Notes under the pieces: model-generated
Database searches by the model: none
Told to the model about the DNA's origin: nothing
What the model saw: the letters and a program-made list of their open reading frames with translations, nothing else
NCBI RefSeq assembly: GCF_003201475.1
Contig: NZ_QJJK01000007.1
Coordinates: 1-64,000, forward strand
DNA: 64,000 bases
Origin: Chelatococcus asaccharovorans
GTDB taxonomy: Bacteria; Pseudomonadota; Alphaproteobacteria; Rhizobiales; Beijerinckiaceae
Direction of reading: 5' to 3'
Shown here: piece by piece, positions 16,670 through 24,601 of the stretch
Numbering within the stretch: the first letter of the stretch is position 1
How the letters are laid out: the number at the start of each line of letters is the position of its first letter
Made by a program: the position numbers and the translations under genes

Positions 16670-17014
16670 TCAGTCCTCGACTTGCCAGTTCGCGCCGACA
16701 TGGGTGAGCACCGACGCGGCTCGGGTCGAGGGTTTCGGAACCTCTGTCCAACTTTTGTCAGCGGGCCAATGGAAGTCGCCGGCGCGAGTTTTCTTGATCA
16801 ACAGCATGCGCTCGGTCGAGCCATGCCGTTCCATCGCAAGCAGCTTGAGTTCACTGAACAGCCACTCAGCATATGCATCTAGAAGGGCCTCGCGCTCATC
16901 GGCCGACGCCTCATAGCCCCCTGATGCGCTGTCGAGTGGGACGTTGACAGCGAAGGCCATTGTCGCGGCTCCGGCTAAGCTGGAGGCCGCCTGTCTCCTG
17001 GTCAGTTTTGCCAT
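16670..17014 (-). CDS. Hypothetical protein with a twin-arginine-like N-terminus
   Basis: 114 residues from ATG 17014. The N-terminus MAKLTRRQAASSLAGAATMA looks like a short Tat-type signal, followed by a soluble, charged region (EREALLDAYAEWLFSELKLL). In phage regions such proteins occur as small exported or membrane-anchored products of unknown role. It starts 8 bases after the stop of the upstream gene, consistent with an operon. Confidence 0.55.
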   Translation of the reverse strand: MAKLTRRQAASSLAGAATMAFAVNVPLDSASGGYEASADEREALLDAYAEWLFSELKLLAMERHGSTERMLLIKKTRAGDFHWPADKSWTEVPKPSTRAASVLTHVGANWQVED

Positions 17015-17021
17015 CTCATCC

Positions 17022-17345
17022 TCACGCCGCAAGCCGGTCGATCTGATCGCGCAGGGCCTCCCGGCGCCGGTTATCGGCGGCGGTAAAAGTGTCTGCGAAA
17101 TCGAGAACCTCGATCTCGCGATGAAGCCTGATGACCTCTGCCTTGCGGGCTTCCGGCTTCACGAGAGCGGCACGGGCCTTCTCACGCCCCCGGCGCCATG
17201 CCTCGCGAAGCGCCCAGGCGAAGCATTTCCTGCCGATGCTGGCGAAGGGGACGGCTGGAAAACGGTAAACCTCTCGAAAAATGGCCCATGCTGCGCGCAT
17301 GATGGCGGCACGATCGAGTGATGTGTTATGGACATAGGTAGCCAT
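17022..17345 (-). CDS. Hypothetical phage-region protein
   Basis: 107 residues from ATG 17345. Opens MATYVHNTSLDRAAIMRAAW, followed by an aromatic stretch (WAIFREVYRFPAVPFASIGR) and an Arg/Glu-rich C-terminal helix. The opening is a pattern I associate with small genes of phage early regions, but no function is known. It is the first gene of the minus-strand cassette that runs down to the antirepressor and diverges from the ribbon-helix-helix gene at 17436. Confidence 0.55.
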   Translation of the reverse strand: MATYVHNTSLDRAAIMRAAWAIFREVYRFPAVPFASIGRKCFAWALREAWRRGREKARAALVKPEARKAEVIRLHREIEVLDFADTFTAADNRRREALRDQIDRLAA

Positions 17346-17435
17346 TCGCGATCTCCCAAGGATCTGCGTTTCGGTTAGAGCCAGGGCAAGAGGACCAGTC
17401 TTGCCTTGGCTCGCTTTTTGGTTTAGCAAAAACTC

Positions 17436-17636
17436 ATGAACGAGTCAATATCGGATAAACCAAAAAAGAGAGGGCGGCCAGCGACTGGCCGCGACCCTAT
17501 GATCGGGTTGCGTTCCTCTCCCGATTTTACCGCTGCGATCGACAAGGCCGCGGCCGCAGAATCTGACAATCCCTCTCGATCGGAAATGATCCGGCGAATT
17601 GTGGCAGAGTGGCTCAGGCAGAAGGGTTTCCTCTAA
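17436..17636 (+). CDS. Ribbon-helix-helix (CopG-like) regulator
   Basis: 66 residues. The N-terminus is basic (PKKRGRPATGRDP, an AT-hook-like GRP). The C-terminal ribbon-helix-helix reads MIGLRSSPDFTAAIDKAAAA then SRSEMIRRIVAEWLR. It is divergent from the phage minus-strand cassette across a 90-base gap and is placed to repress it. Single RHH proteins of this size act as dimers on operator DNA. Confidence 0.7.
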   Translation: MNESISDKPKKRGRPATGRDPMIGLRSSPDFTAAIDKAAAAESDNPSRSEMIRRIVAEWLRQKGFL

Positions 17637-17689
17637 CCCACGATCGGCCGCCTCATTCGCACCCACGAAGGAGCTGCAGGCTTAATTGC

Positions 17690-18004
17690 CTATGAGCCGC
17701 AGCGGTAAATGTCGCCAGTGATCGTCGTCATCGGCCCGGGCGTCGTTAACTTCGGCCCCGGCGTCAACACATCAGTGCCGCCCAACTCGGCCGCCTTGTT
17801 CTTCATGCGGATAGTGATTTCCTCAAGAGGTTTGATTGCGTCCAAGCCGCCAAGCGCCAGCGTCTCCTGGGTAATGAACGTGCAACCCTTGACGAGTTCG
17901 GGGTTTGACAGAAAGCGAACGCGCTCACTACCCGGCTTTACACTGACACAACCTGCAACGCAGAACGCCAGCGCACCCGCTACCACAACGACAAACACTC
18001 GCAT
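17690..18004 (-). CDS. DUF4156-like lipoprotein
   Basis: 104 residues from ATG 18004. A hydrophobic leader ends in the lipobox LAFCVAGC, so the mature protein starts with a lipidated Cys at about residue 19. The rest (VKGCTFITQETLALGGLDAI then MKNKAAELGGTDVLTPGP) fits the DUF4156 family of small cell-envelope lipoproteins. Its start overlaps the stop of the PIN gene. It is a plausible cargo gene. Confidence 0.65.
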   Translation of the reverse strand: MRVFVVVVAGALAFCVAGCVSVKPGSERVRFLSNPELVKGCTFITQETLALGGLDAIKPLEEITIRMKNKAAELGGTDVLTPGPKLTTPGPMTTITGDIYRCGS

Positions 18005-18669
18005 CAACGCCTTCCCGATTTTGAAGGGATCGCAGGGGAATTGTGGTTATTTTGCGCGCGCTCCAATGCCTCTAAGTCTGCGTTAAGGGCGTCCAAATCC
18101 TCATCTAAAAGCTCTTCGTTGGGATCACTACCGGATGAATCGCCCTCAAGCGTGGAGCCCGCAATCAACTCTAGCAGAGGCAGCGACGGCCCATCGGCGT
18201 GGGGCGTACAGATCTTCAGCTTTATGCCATCCGCCCGATCAATAAACCCATCGAGGCTCAAGAGCTTATCGTCGAACGTATGCATCTCCTCGACGTTGGT
18301 TATGGCCGCAGTGGCCAAATGCGCCGCATCAGGTGGTTTGAGCTTCGAGTATCCTGCGAGCATAAGTTCTCTAGCTCTTTCACCCGAGAAACGATCAAGG
18401 TTGGCCAGGATTACAAAATCGTTTTCAAAGTATTCTGCAATTAGATCGGGGCTATCAGATCTCACGCGTGGGTGTTTGCAAACCTCAACCAACGAGAGAG
18501 CGGAAGTGACAATCTCAATGCTGCCAGTGGCTGCTTGGTGAATAACAGCCTTGCACATTGTTGCGCGGTCTTGGACTATCCGCCCGTTCTCATCAGCTAT
18601 CCTTTCGTTTTGGAGTAAATCGATCCAGGTGCACGCATCCCAGTAAACGCGCTTAGGAGAGTTTGCCAT
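18004..18669 (-). CDS. PIN-domain protein (VapC-like nuclease fold)
   Basis: 221 residues from ATG 18669 (an in-frame start upstream lies within the preceding gene). PIN hallmarks are VYWDACTWIDLL (first acidic residue), VTSALSLVEVCKH (conserved Glu in the second helix) and KPPDAAHLATAAITNVEEMH with TFDDKLL (last acidic residues). PIN proteins are mostly Mg-dependent RNases in toxin-antitoxin or rRNA-processing roles. It carries an unusual acidic C-terminal tail (about 60 residues, EELLDEDLDALNADLEAL) beyond the normal 130-150-residue domain. It overlaps the upstream partner gene by 17 bases. Confidence 0.75.
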   Translation of the reverse strand: MANSPKRVYWDACTWIDLLQNERIADENGRIVQDRATMCKAVIHQAATGSIEIVTSALSLVEVCKHPRVRSDSPDLIAEYFENDFVILANLDRFSGERARELMLAGYSKLKPPDAAHLATAAITNVEEMHTFDDKLLSLDGFIDRADGIKLKICTPHADGPSLPLLELIAGSTLEGDSSGSDPNEELLDEDLDALNADLEALERAQNNHNSPAIPSKSGRR

Positions 18670-19510
18670 TATGCATCCTCTCCAGATAGTCCTCGCTAAG
18701 CAATCCGCCTGTGAAGCGCTCGTCCACGACATCGTCCAAGGTTGGGAGCTCGAAACGCCCTCTTAAAAAGCGGATTTCTTGGGCGTCCATCCGGCTAATT
18801 CGGCCTAAGGTCTTATAATAAATAGTGCCAAATAGCTGAACGCGGCAGCTACTCCAAATATCTCCTACTTGCCTAGCCTCTACGGCCTCCAGCGCACGAC
18901 CTGCCACGCGGCAGTTGATATCATCGCCCGTGAGGCGATGACGAACTTTCAGAATTGGGTGTCCCCATCCATCCCGGTCGAACCCGTGAGCCACAGCCTC
19001 GATGGAGCCAATTTCCCTATATGGCTTAGCCTGTGGCTTAAGGATTGCTTTCACGTTGGCCGCTGCCGAAGTGGCGTTATCTCTGTTCAGGGTGGTGGGT
19101 GGCAGACCGAGGCCATATTCAACGGCTGTCTCGGAAAGCCCGTTCGTTACGCGTTCAAAAAAACGCTCTGCTCGCGCGAGCGCCTTCTCACTAAAAAAAG
19201 GCGGCCGCTTGCTGCTAGTTTGCAGCGCATTCAAGCCGTTTGCGGCATGTGTGATCACCACTTTTGCGCGATGATCCACATTCATGGCAAATTGTCGTGG
19301 GAAGGCCCCCGCTTCGAGGGCAAGGGGGCTGTTCATACTTGCACTCACAATGCGCCATTCAATGGCCGAAGACCCATCCTCTGCGACGGCCTGCTCAACT
19401 CCTCGTAGGATTTCAAAATAGTCGCGGACCTGGTCAAGGAGGTCATCAACGGTTGGCGCATCGGTATCCACCCCCCGCCCCAAGATCTTAAGCTTGATGG
19501 TCCTCGTCAT
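18653..19510 (-). CDS. Hypothetical partner of the PIN-domain gene
   Basis: 285 residues from ATG 19510, which has GGA nine bases upstream; ATG 19519 or a start at 19540 is also possible. The sequence begins MTRTIKLKILGRGVD, continues with DLLDQVRDYFEILRGVEQ and IEWRIVSASMNSPLALEA, and ends LSEDYLERMHNGKLS; I do not recognise the family. Its 3' end overlaps the PIN start, so the two are translated together. The antitoxin, activator or target-recognition role is untested; it is larger than any classical VapB. Confidence 0.55.
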   Translation of the reverse strand: MTRTIKLKILGRGVDTDAPTVDDLLDQVRDYFEILRGVEQAVAEDGSSAIEWRIVSASMNSPLALEAGAFPRQFAMNVDHRAKVVITHAANGLNALQTSSKRPPFFSEKALARAERFFERVTNGLSETAVEYGLGLPPTTLNRDNATSAAANVKAILKPQAKPYREIGSIEAVAHGFDRDGWGHPILKVRHRLTGDDINCRVAGRALEAVEARQVGDIWSSCRVQLFGTIYYKTLGRISRMDAQEIRFLRGRFELPTLDDVVDERFTGGLLSEDYLERMHNGKLS

Positions 19511-19835
19511 GACGCTCATTCCAATGTGGCGCTCAGTCAATCGCTATTGTTTGTGTTGCGGCAGTTTGACCGTGTGCGGACGACAATAACAAATTCCTTG
19601 TCAAGCTGTTTCAACGCCGAACTGCGACCCTGGCCATTGTCGTACCGGATGCAAACATTCGCAAGGTGACGAGACCGAGGATCTTCTAAACACGGCTTCA
19701 CCTGCGGCCGTCGGCACGATTGCCCAATACCTCCCCATTTCCGGCGATCCTAGCGGTGCTGGGCTACGCTAACAAGGTGCTGATGCGTACGATCGCCGTC
19801 CCCGGCTCTCAAGAGGCCGTGCCTGTAGTTTAAAG
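19511..19835. other. Intergenic stretch without a supportable gene
   Basis: About 325 bases between the divergent PIN-operon and toxin-antitoxin genes. Apart from the promoter at its right end nothing was seen. Confidence 0.35.
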
Positions 19836-19864
19836 TTGACAGCTGCCCATATGATAACTATAAG
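19836..19864 (+). promoter_or_regulatory. Sigma-70-like promoter of the toxin-antitoxin pair
   Basis: TTGACA (19836-19841), a 17-nt spacer and TATAAG (19859-19864). The start point would fall at or next to the ATG at 19871, giving a leaderless or nearly leaderless toxin mRNA; no Shine-Dalgarno is visible. Confidence 0.65.
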
Positions 19865-19870
19865 CTACAC

Positions 19871-20173
19871 ATGACGAACGAAGTCCGCCTGACCTCTGAA
19901 TTTTCCGAATGGCTCGACGGCCTTAAGGATCAAAGGGCGGCCGCGCTTGTGGCATCCAGGATCGAACGCTTGGGATATGGCTTAGTCGGCGATGCCAAGG
20001 TTTTCGAGGGGATTGGTGAGCTTCGGATCGACTATGGTCCCGGCTACCGGGTCTATTTCTGCCGCCGTGGCGGGATAATCTACATCCTACTGTGCGGCGG
20101 GACGAAGCGGACGCAGGAGAGGGATATCAAGCGGGCCAAGAAGATGGCGCAGGAGATCGGCCATGACCATTGA
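19871..20173 (+). CDS. RelE/ParE superfamily toxin (addiction-module killer, COG3657-like)
   Basis: 100 residues. The plan LTSEFSEWLDGLKDQRAAAL, IERLGYGLVGDAKVFEGIGE, LRIDYGPGYRVYF, GTKRTQERDIKRAKKMAQEI is that of the COG3657-type toxins, which probably cleave mRNA on the ribosome or affect gyrase. In this family the toxin gene precedes the antidote. It overlaps the antitoxin gene by 11 bases, so the two are coupled. Confidence 0.85.
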   Translation: MTNEVRLTSEFSEWLDGLKDQRAAALVASRIERLGYGLVGDAKVFEGIGELRIDYGPGYRVYFCRRGGIIYILLCGGTKRTQERDIKRAKKMAQEIGHDH

Positions 20174-20462
20174 GACCACACCTTTCGACGCGGCCAAGTA
20201 TCTGGGCGACCCGGAATCGCAGGCTGTTTTCCTCCGTGATGCCCTGGAAACCGGGGATGCGGGATATATCGCCCATGCTCTCGGCGTGATCGTTCGCGCC
20301 CGTGGCATGTCGCAGGTTGCCCGTGATGCGGGTCTGAGCCGGGAAGCGCTGTACAAAGCCCTATCGCCAACAGGGAACCCGACGCTTTCCACCTTACTGG
20401 GCGTGACGAAGGCGCTGAACATCCGTCTTGAGGCTTCAGCCATCCCCACGAATGAAAAGTAA
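20163..20462 (+). CDS. Addiction-module antidote (COG3636-like, HTH)
   Basis: 99 residues. FDAAKYLGDPESQAVFLRDA is the conserved N-terminal stretch, followed by the helix-turn-helix RGMSQVARDAGLSREALYKA and NPTLSTLLGVTKALNIRLEA. The protein neutralises its toxin and represses the shared promoter. It starts inside the end of the toxin gene. The usual role in this setting is stabilisation of the island. Confidence 0.85.
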   Translation: MTIETTPFDAAKYLGDPESQAVFLRDALETGDAGYIAHALGVIVRARGMSQVARDAGLSREALYKALSPTGNPTLSTLLGVTKALNIRLEASAIPTNEK

Positions 20463-20603
20463 GCGCCGTGATGCGGAGTTGTGATCGCGACATGTTCCGC
20501 GAGAAGCATCTGGTCACGACGCAATTGGTCGTCGAAATGATGATCGACTCCTAGATTCCTCCCTGCCATAATCCCGCCCAATTTGACTTCGGGGGAGGGC
20601 GCT

Positions 20604-20792
20604 ATGAGGTATCTTTTCGCCGTTCTTGGCATTGTGTCGATCGTCGTCGGGTTCATAACGACGTCAACGATCCGCAGCGATATTCAAGTCCAGATCGTAC
20701 TGACGTGTCTCATCGGCGGGTTCATCCTGATCGGCATCGCGGTCATCATTTCGCGCATCGAAAGCTTTATCGCCCGCATAACGGTGAAGTGA
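20604..20792 (+). CDS. Small membrane protein with two transmembrane helices
   Basis: 62 residues from ATG 20604, preceded by GGGGGAG. Two hydrophobic segments (YLFAVLGIVSIVVGFI; IVLTCLIGGFILIGIAVII) flank a short loop, followed by a short basic tail. It lies directly before the next membrane protein gene (1 base gap), so the two may form one unit. Function unknown. Confidence 0.6.
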   Translation: MRYLFAVLGIVSIVVGFITTSTIRSDIQVQIVLTCLIGGFILIGIAVIISRIESFIARITVK

Positions 20793-20793
20793 A

Positions 20794-21126
20794 ATGGAGC
20801 TCGTTATCGCACTGGCACTATGGCTCGGCCTTTCCATACTGGCTGGCCATTTCGCAGAAAAGCGCGGAAGAGAGAAGGCCTTATGGATAATGTTCGCGCT
20901 TGTGCTTTCCCCGATCCTAGCGCTGGCGATCCTCGCCGTTCTCCCTGACCTTACGCCGCAAGAGCCTCTGAGGCTTCGGATCGCTATCGACGAGCCGCCG
21001 GGGAACTCCACGATGGAATGTCCTCGCTGTGCGGAAACAATAAAGCGCGCGGCAAAAATCTGCCGGTTCTGTGGTTTCGAGCTTGGGCCAGCTCCAAACG
21101 GTGAACGCTCAGCCACTGTTACCTAA
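20794..21126 (+). CDS. Membrane protein with C-terminal zinc ribbon
   Basis: 110 residues. Two transmembrane stretches (LVIALALWLGLSILAGHFAE; ALWIMFALVLSPILALAILA) precede a C-terminal zinc ribbon with two CxxC pairs (CPRCAETIKRAAKICRFCGF). Similar small proteins anchor a ribbon to the inner face of the membrane in superinfection and stress loci. Co-directional with the preceding gene and upstream of the KAP NTPase; no clear function. Confidence 0.65.
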   Translation: MELVIALALWLGLSILAGHFAEKRGREKALWIMFALVLSPILALAILAVLPDLTPQEPLRLRIAIDEPPGNSTMECPRCAETIKRAAKICRFCGFELGPAPNGERSATVT

Positions 21127-21273
21127 GGGCGTTCGATAAAAGTATCTTGGGCCCGATCCCCGCTCTTTCACAGTTGTTTCTGCGGTTCTCATTTGCGGGG
21201 AGGCAGTTAGCGGCTGGGTTAAAGCTTTTGTTTTGATGCAAAAATGCTCATTAGAAGCGAAGGGGTATCTAAT

Positions 21274-22728
21274 ATGACTTGTGAGGAAAATGATATTTGG
21301 AAAGATGACCTCTTTGATAGAAAGGCCGATGCCACGTTTCTACTGGGACTACTTATTAATCGTCGACATTTAAGTACCTATTCCCGCGATTCGGCTTTCG
21401 TTTTGAATGTTGACGCAGACTGGGGCGCTGGGAAGACGTTTTTCCTTAAAAGATTTCATCAGAATCTAGAAAAACTAAAGTTTCTATCTTGCTACATTAA
21501 CACGTGGGAGGATGATTTCGCCGATGATCCTCTAGTTCCCATAATATCGTCGATCGATAAGGTCATAAAACCTCATATCGGTCGTAAACTGGGGGTAAAA
21601 AACGCGTGGGTTAAAGCAAAACAGGCTGGGGCGACTCTCGCGGTGGACCTGTTTGCCGCAACGGCAAAGCGCGCTTTTAGTAGTATTACAGGCGCTGCGA
21701 CAGAAGAGATTATAGACAGTGCCAGAGATCGTTTTAATGAGGGCTCAACACAGATGCCCACTGAAAACAACATTCGAGACGCGGAGCGCGCGACAACAAA
21801 TATGGTTGGAAAATCGATTGATGCTTATGCCGAGAAATTAGTTAAATCGTTCGAGCAAAAGAAAAAGTCGGTATCGGTTTTTCGTGAAAACATTGAATTA
21901 ACAATTGACTGTGTTTACAAGAAAACTGCATTGGATGATCGCCCTCTATTCGTCTTAATTGATGAATTAGATCGATGCCGCCCCGACTACGCCATTCGAA
22001 CACTCGAACGAATTAAGCATCTATTTAGTGTAAAAAACGTTGTTTTTGTCATAGCAACTAATAATGATCAGCTTAGGCATTCTGTTTGCGCTGTTTATGG
22101 AGAAAATTTTGATTCATTGCACTATTTATCAAGATTTTTTACATCGGTTTACTATTTTGACGAGCCGGAATTGCATGATTTTGTCGATGGAATATTTTAT
22201 CGATTCTCCAAAACAGTAAAAGATTCTCTTTATTCGCCCATTGATAATGCGTCCGAGTTCATTGCGACCGGTTGCGAATATTATCGTCTATCTCTTAGAC
22301 AGTGCGAGCGATTGATGCTGATTATCGAGGTCATTGCGATCAGTAGAGGGAGAGAGAACCCTCCGATTGAGCTCGGATATTTGGTTCCGCTCGTGGCGCT
22401 ATTTGTGCTAGGCAGCCGGCTCCAGGATTCGGACCTAGTCGCAAGAGCCTTTCAACGCAAAGGACAGTGGGAAATACCGTCGAGATTAGGAAGAATTAAC
22501 GTGGCCGTGCTCGCTGAGGAAATCAGTCGCGAGATCCATGCTGGTATAATTGGAGTGGAGGATAGCAAATCTTCCGGTGAAAATATTGAATGGCTTAAGG
22601 GCGCAATCGGACGAGAGCAGCAATTTTATGCGCGATCAGGAGTATCCGGTAATTTCCATTCTGCGATGCATGGCTACCCGGCATTGGTCAGGAAAGCTGG
22701 AAGGGTAACATCTGGTCAGAATCACTAA
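21274..22728 (+). CDS. KAP family P-loop NTPase
   Basis: 484 residues from ATG 21274 behind AAGGGG. Walker A is DADWGAGKT (residues 47-55); Walker B is PLFVLIDELDRCRPDYA, the KAP signature, and VVFVIATNND is the sensor-like segment. KAP NTPases are membrane-associated ATPases, several of which act in phage defence, and often have membrane insertions between the Walker motifs; here only one Ala/Gly-rich stretch (about residues 110-150) could serve. The gene is markedly more AT-rich than its surroundings, pointing to transfer from a distant donor. Confidence 0.85.
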   Translation: MTCEENDIWKDDLFDRKADATFLLGLLINRRHLSTYSRDSAFVLNVDADWGAGKTFFLKRFHQNLEKLKFLSCYINTWEDDFADDPLVPIISSIDKVIKPHIGRKLGVKNAWVKAKQAGATLAVDLFAATAKRAFSSITGAATEEIIDSARDRFNEGSTQMPTENNIRDAERATTNMVGKSIDAYAEKLVKSFEQKKKSVSVFRENIELTIDCVYKKTALDDRPLFVLIDELDRCRPDYAIRTLERIKHLFSVKNVVFVIATNNDQLRHSVCAVYGENFDSLHYLSRFFTSVYYFDEPELHDFVDGIFYRFSKTVKDSLYSPIDNASEFIATGCEYYRLSLRQCERLMLIIEVIAISRGRENPPIELGYLVPLVALFVLGSRLQDSDLVARAFQRKGQWEIPSRLGRINVAVLAEEISREIHAGIIGVEDSKSSGENIEWLKGAIGREQQFYARSGVSGNFHSAMHGYPALVRKAGRVTSGQNH

Positions 22729-22872
22729 GGATACGCTTAACATCACCCGCCATCCCGAGCGCCACTAACCTAACCACCAGAACCCGCATACTCGCCTCCC
22801 GCCTATTGTTGGCCGGAGCATAGAGGATGGGCCCGACACGCGACAACCGCTTGATACGGCGTGATTGGCACC

Positions 22873-23607
22873 CTATCGCCAGTCGGGGCCATCATAGTCG
22901 TCAGGGGGGTCAATGGTTTCCCACCTTGCTGCGATTTCGTGACAAGACTCCGCGACGTGCTGCCGAAAGCGAATATGTGACGAGCTCGCCCTAAGGACCT
23001 CTCCTCCAGCTAAATCAATTGCCAAGCAAAGTCGCGGAAGCGGCTCCATCTGACCTCCCTCAAGCGCCCAAAAGAGAAGTCCGGTCATGGCGTTGAGCCG
23101 ATCCTTGACTGGCCCGCGATCAGCAGAAAACGCATAAAGAAGGACAATGCCCCCAGAATTGACCGTCCCGCCAGTTTCTGACGAAACGGCTGCATCCATT
23201 GTAACTTTGAGGCGGACGCCGCTTTGATGTAGCCTAAGTGGTGACGGCGCTGGGGAAATTTGCAATTTCGACAACGCCGTCGACTGGACTGTTTCGATGA
23301 ATGCACGAACGGCTCTCTCGCACCGTAGAGCCTCGTCACGGGCGTATCCAGTTTCCCGCCGAGCCTTTGTACTCAACCGGTCCGCGAGGAGCTCCAACCC
23401 ACTTCGGTCAAATTCGGGCTTGGAAAGCGCGGCTTGCAGTGACTTTCGGATCTGAGCGTAGGCTGCAATTTCCACTTTCTTGGGAAACTTTGCTGCGCGT
23501 ATGATCCGCGTGCGCTGAAGAGCGTTTTCAGTCGCCAGATATTCAGAAATATGGTTCACCGTGAACTCGGGGCTGGGATGAAACCCGTAGTTTGGAGTAT
23601 CGGCCAT
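22873..23607 (-). CDS. Hypothetical protein
   Basis: 244 residues from ATG 23607, preceded by AAGGTG at nine bases. Opens MADTPNYGFHPSPEFTVNHI then EYLATENALQRTRIIRAAKF; the middle is charged and the C-terminal half is beta-rich. Function not recognised. The ATG shares its A and T with the start of the divergent gene at 23606 (see findings). Confidence 0.6.
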   Translation of the reverse strand: MADTPNYGFHPSPEFTVNHISEYLATENALQRTRIIRAAKFPKKVEIAAYAQIRKSLQAALSKPEFDRSGLELLADRLSTKARRETGYARDEALRCERAVRAFIETVQSTALSKLQISPAPSPLRLHQSGVRLKVTMDAAVSSETGGTVNSGGIVLLYAFSADRGPVKDRLNAMTGLLFWALEGGQMEPLPRLCLAIDLAGGEVLRASSSHIRFRQHVAESCHEIAARWETIDPPDDYDGPDWR

Positions 23608-23839
23608 GGACGACATCACCTTGATGGCAAAACTTGCGTCTGGTGAAACCGTATACGTCTCTCCTGTCCACAGCCAGACCTATGCCGAGTATGTTGACAG
23701 AGATAATTTGGGCGGGGCGTCCGGCTATTTCATCAGTTGTCAGCGCGGCGCCGACTTCGAGGTTTTGGCCAAGGCTACGAGCCTCGATTCAGCTCGCACC
23801 CTGTTCGGGATGATAGTCGCGACGAAACGCCATGCTTAA
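23606..23839 (+). CDS. Small hypothetical protein
   Basis: 77 residues, acidic and soluble (MDDITLMAKLASGETVYVSP; GASGYFISCQRGADFEVLAK). The ATG is at 23606 with GGAG about 8 bases upstream, inside the start of the minus-strand gene. It sits where a tape-measure gene would be expected for the downstream minus-strand tail module. Function unknown. Confidence 0.55.
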   Translation: MDDITLMAKLASGETVYVSPVHSQTYAEYVDRDNLGGASGYFISCQRGADFEVLAKATSLDSARTLFGMIVATKRHA

Positions 23840-23852
23840 GCGTATGGCCGGT

Positions 23853-24601
23853 TTATCTTTTCGGCCTGCGCTTCTCGTAGAAACCTAGCAATGCGCGATC
23901 CATGCGCCCAATGAACTGAAGAAAGTCAGCCCTCTCTTCGAGGTCATCGATCTGCATCAGTTCGCAGTAAGCGTGGATCTCAGAGACTGAGATCGGCCTG
24001 GCCCCAGCCATGTGGATCTGTCGCGAGCCTGACAAGGCGGTGAACGCCTCGAAGACCCAGAGGAGATGATCCCAGACCGTGACCTTGCGATCGAGGGCGG
24101 GCGTTGGATGCCCAGCCTCCGCACCATCTCGCAACCATTCTTCATGCGCTCCCCATTCGAGATCCCAGAGGAGCGCCTCGGTTAGTTTTTTGCGGCGATT
24201 TCTGTCGCTTCCCGGCGGAAATTGGCCAGGTTGTTCGCGTCCTGGCGGATCGCAGTGAACACCTCAGGCATTGCCAAGAGGAATGCGACCACGTTCTCAG
24301 CAGTGAATGGAACCGGCTGCCCCTTGGACGTAATGCCTTCCCAGCCGATGATGACAGTTGCAGCGTAAACCTCAGCCAAAATCCGATTGGCCGTTTCGTC
24401 GGGGAGCGTGCCAGTCTCGATCTTGCGTGCGAGGGGCTTCATCCTGGCGGACAGCAGCTGGCCAAATCGCTTGTTCGCACCGCCGGCACGGTGGATCGTG
24501 AAGCGACGCCCATCGTCGTACTCGATGGTTACGCCTTGGCCGTTCTCAAGATTTTCATCCAAAGAGTAGGCGTCGAAGCCGTCGAATTCGAAAGTGCTCA
24601 T
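23853..24601 (-). CDS. Tail assembly chaperone fusion made by -1 frameshift (gpGT-like)
   Basis: The upstream gene ends at TAA 24182. Slipping back one base at A-AAA-AAC (24191-24185) removes that stop and joins 138 or so residues to 110 more: LTEALLWDLEW, then LRDGAEAGHPTPALDRKVTV and WDHLLWVFEAFTALSG. This reproduces the lambda G/GT arrangement, in which the short chaperone and its extended form coat the tape measure before tube assembly. The combined product is about 249 residues. The downstream part has no good start of its own. Confidence 0.7.
24182..24601 (-). CDS. Tail assembly chaperone, short form (gpG-like)
   Basis: 139 residues from ATG 24601, overlapping the end of the preceding gene by 4 bases. 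Sequence: TIEYDDGRRFTIHRAGGANK, LARKIETGTLPDETANRILA, VYAATVIIGWEGITSKGQPV, VVAFLLAMPEVFTAIRQDA, ANFRREATEIAAKN. This matches the small phage chaperone family that follows the tail tube in siphophages. The last codons GCA AAA AAC TAA supply the slip site used for the long form. Confidence 0.8.
   Translation of the reverse strand: MSTFEFDGFDAYSLDENLENGQGVTIEYDDGRRFTIHRAGGANKRFGQLLSARMKPLARKIETGTLPDETANRILAEVYAATVIIGWEGITSKGQPVPFTAENVVAFLLAMPEVFTAIRQDANNLANFRREATEIAAKN
24185..24191 (-). promoter_or_regulatory. -1 ribosomal slippery heptamer A-AAA-AAC
   Basis: Read on the minus strand, GCA AAA AAC TAA provides a textbook X-XXY-YYZ heptamer directly before the stop codon of the short chaperone. 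The -1 frame is open for 110 codons. No clear downstream pseudoknot could be judged by eye. Confidence 0.7.
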
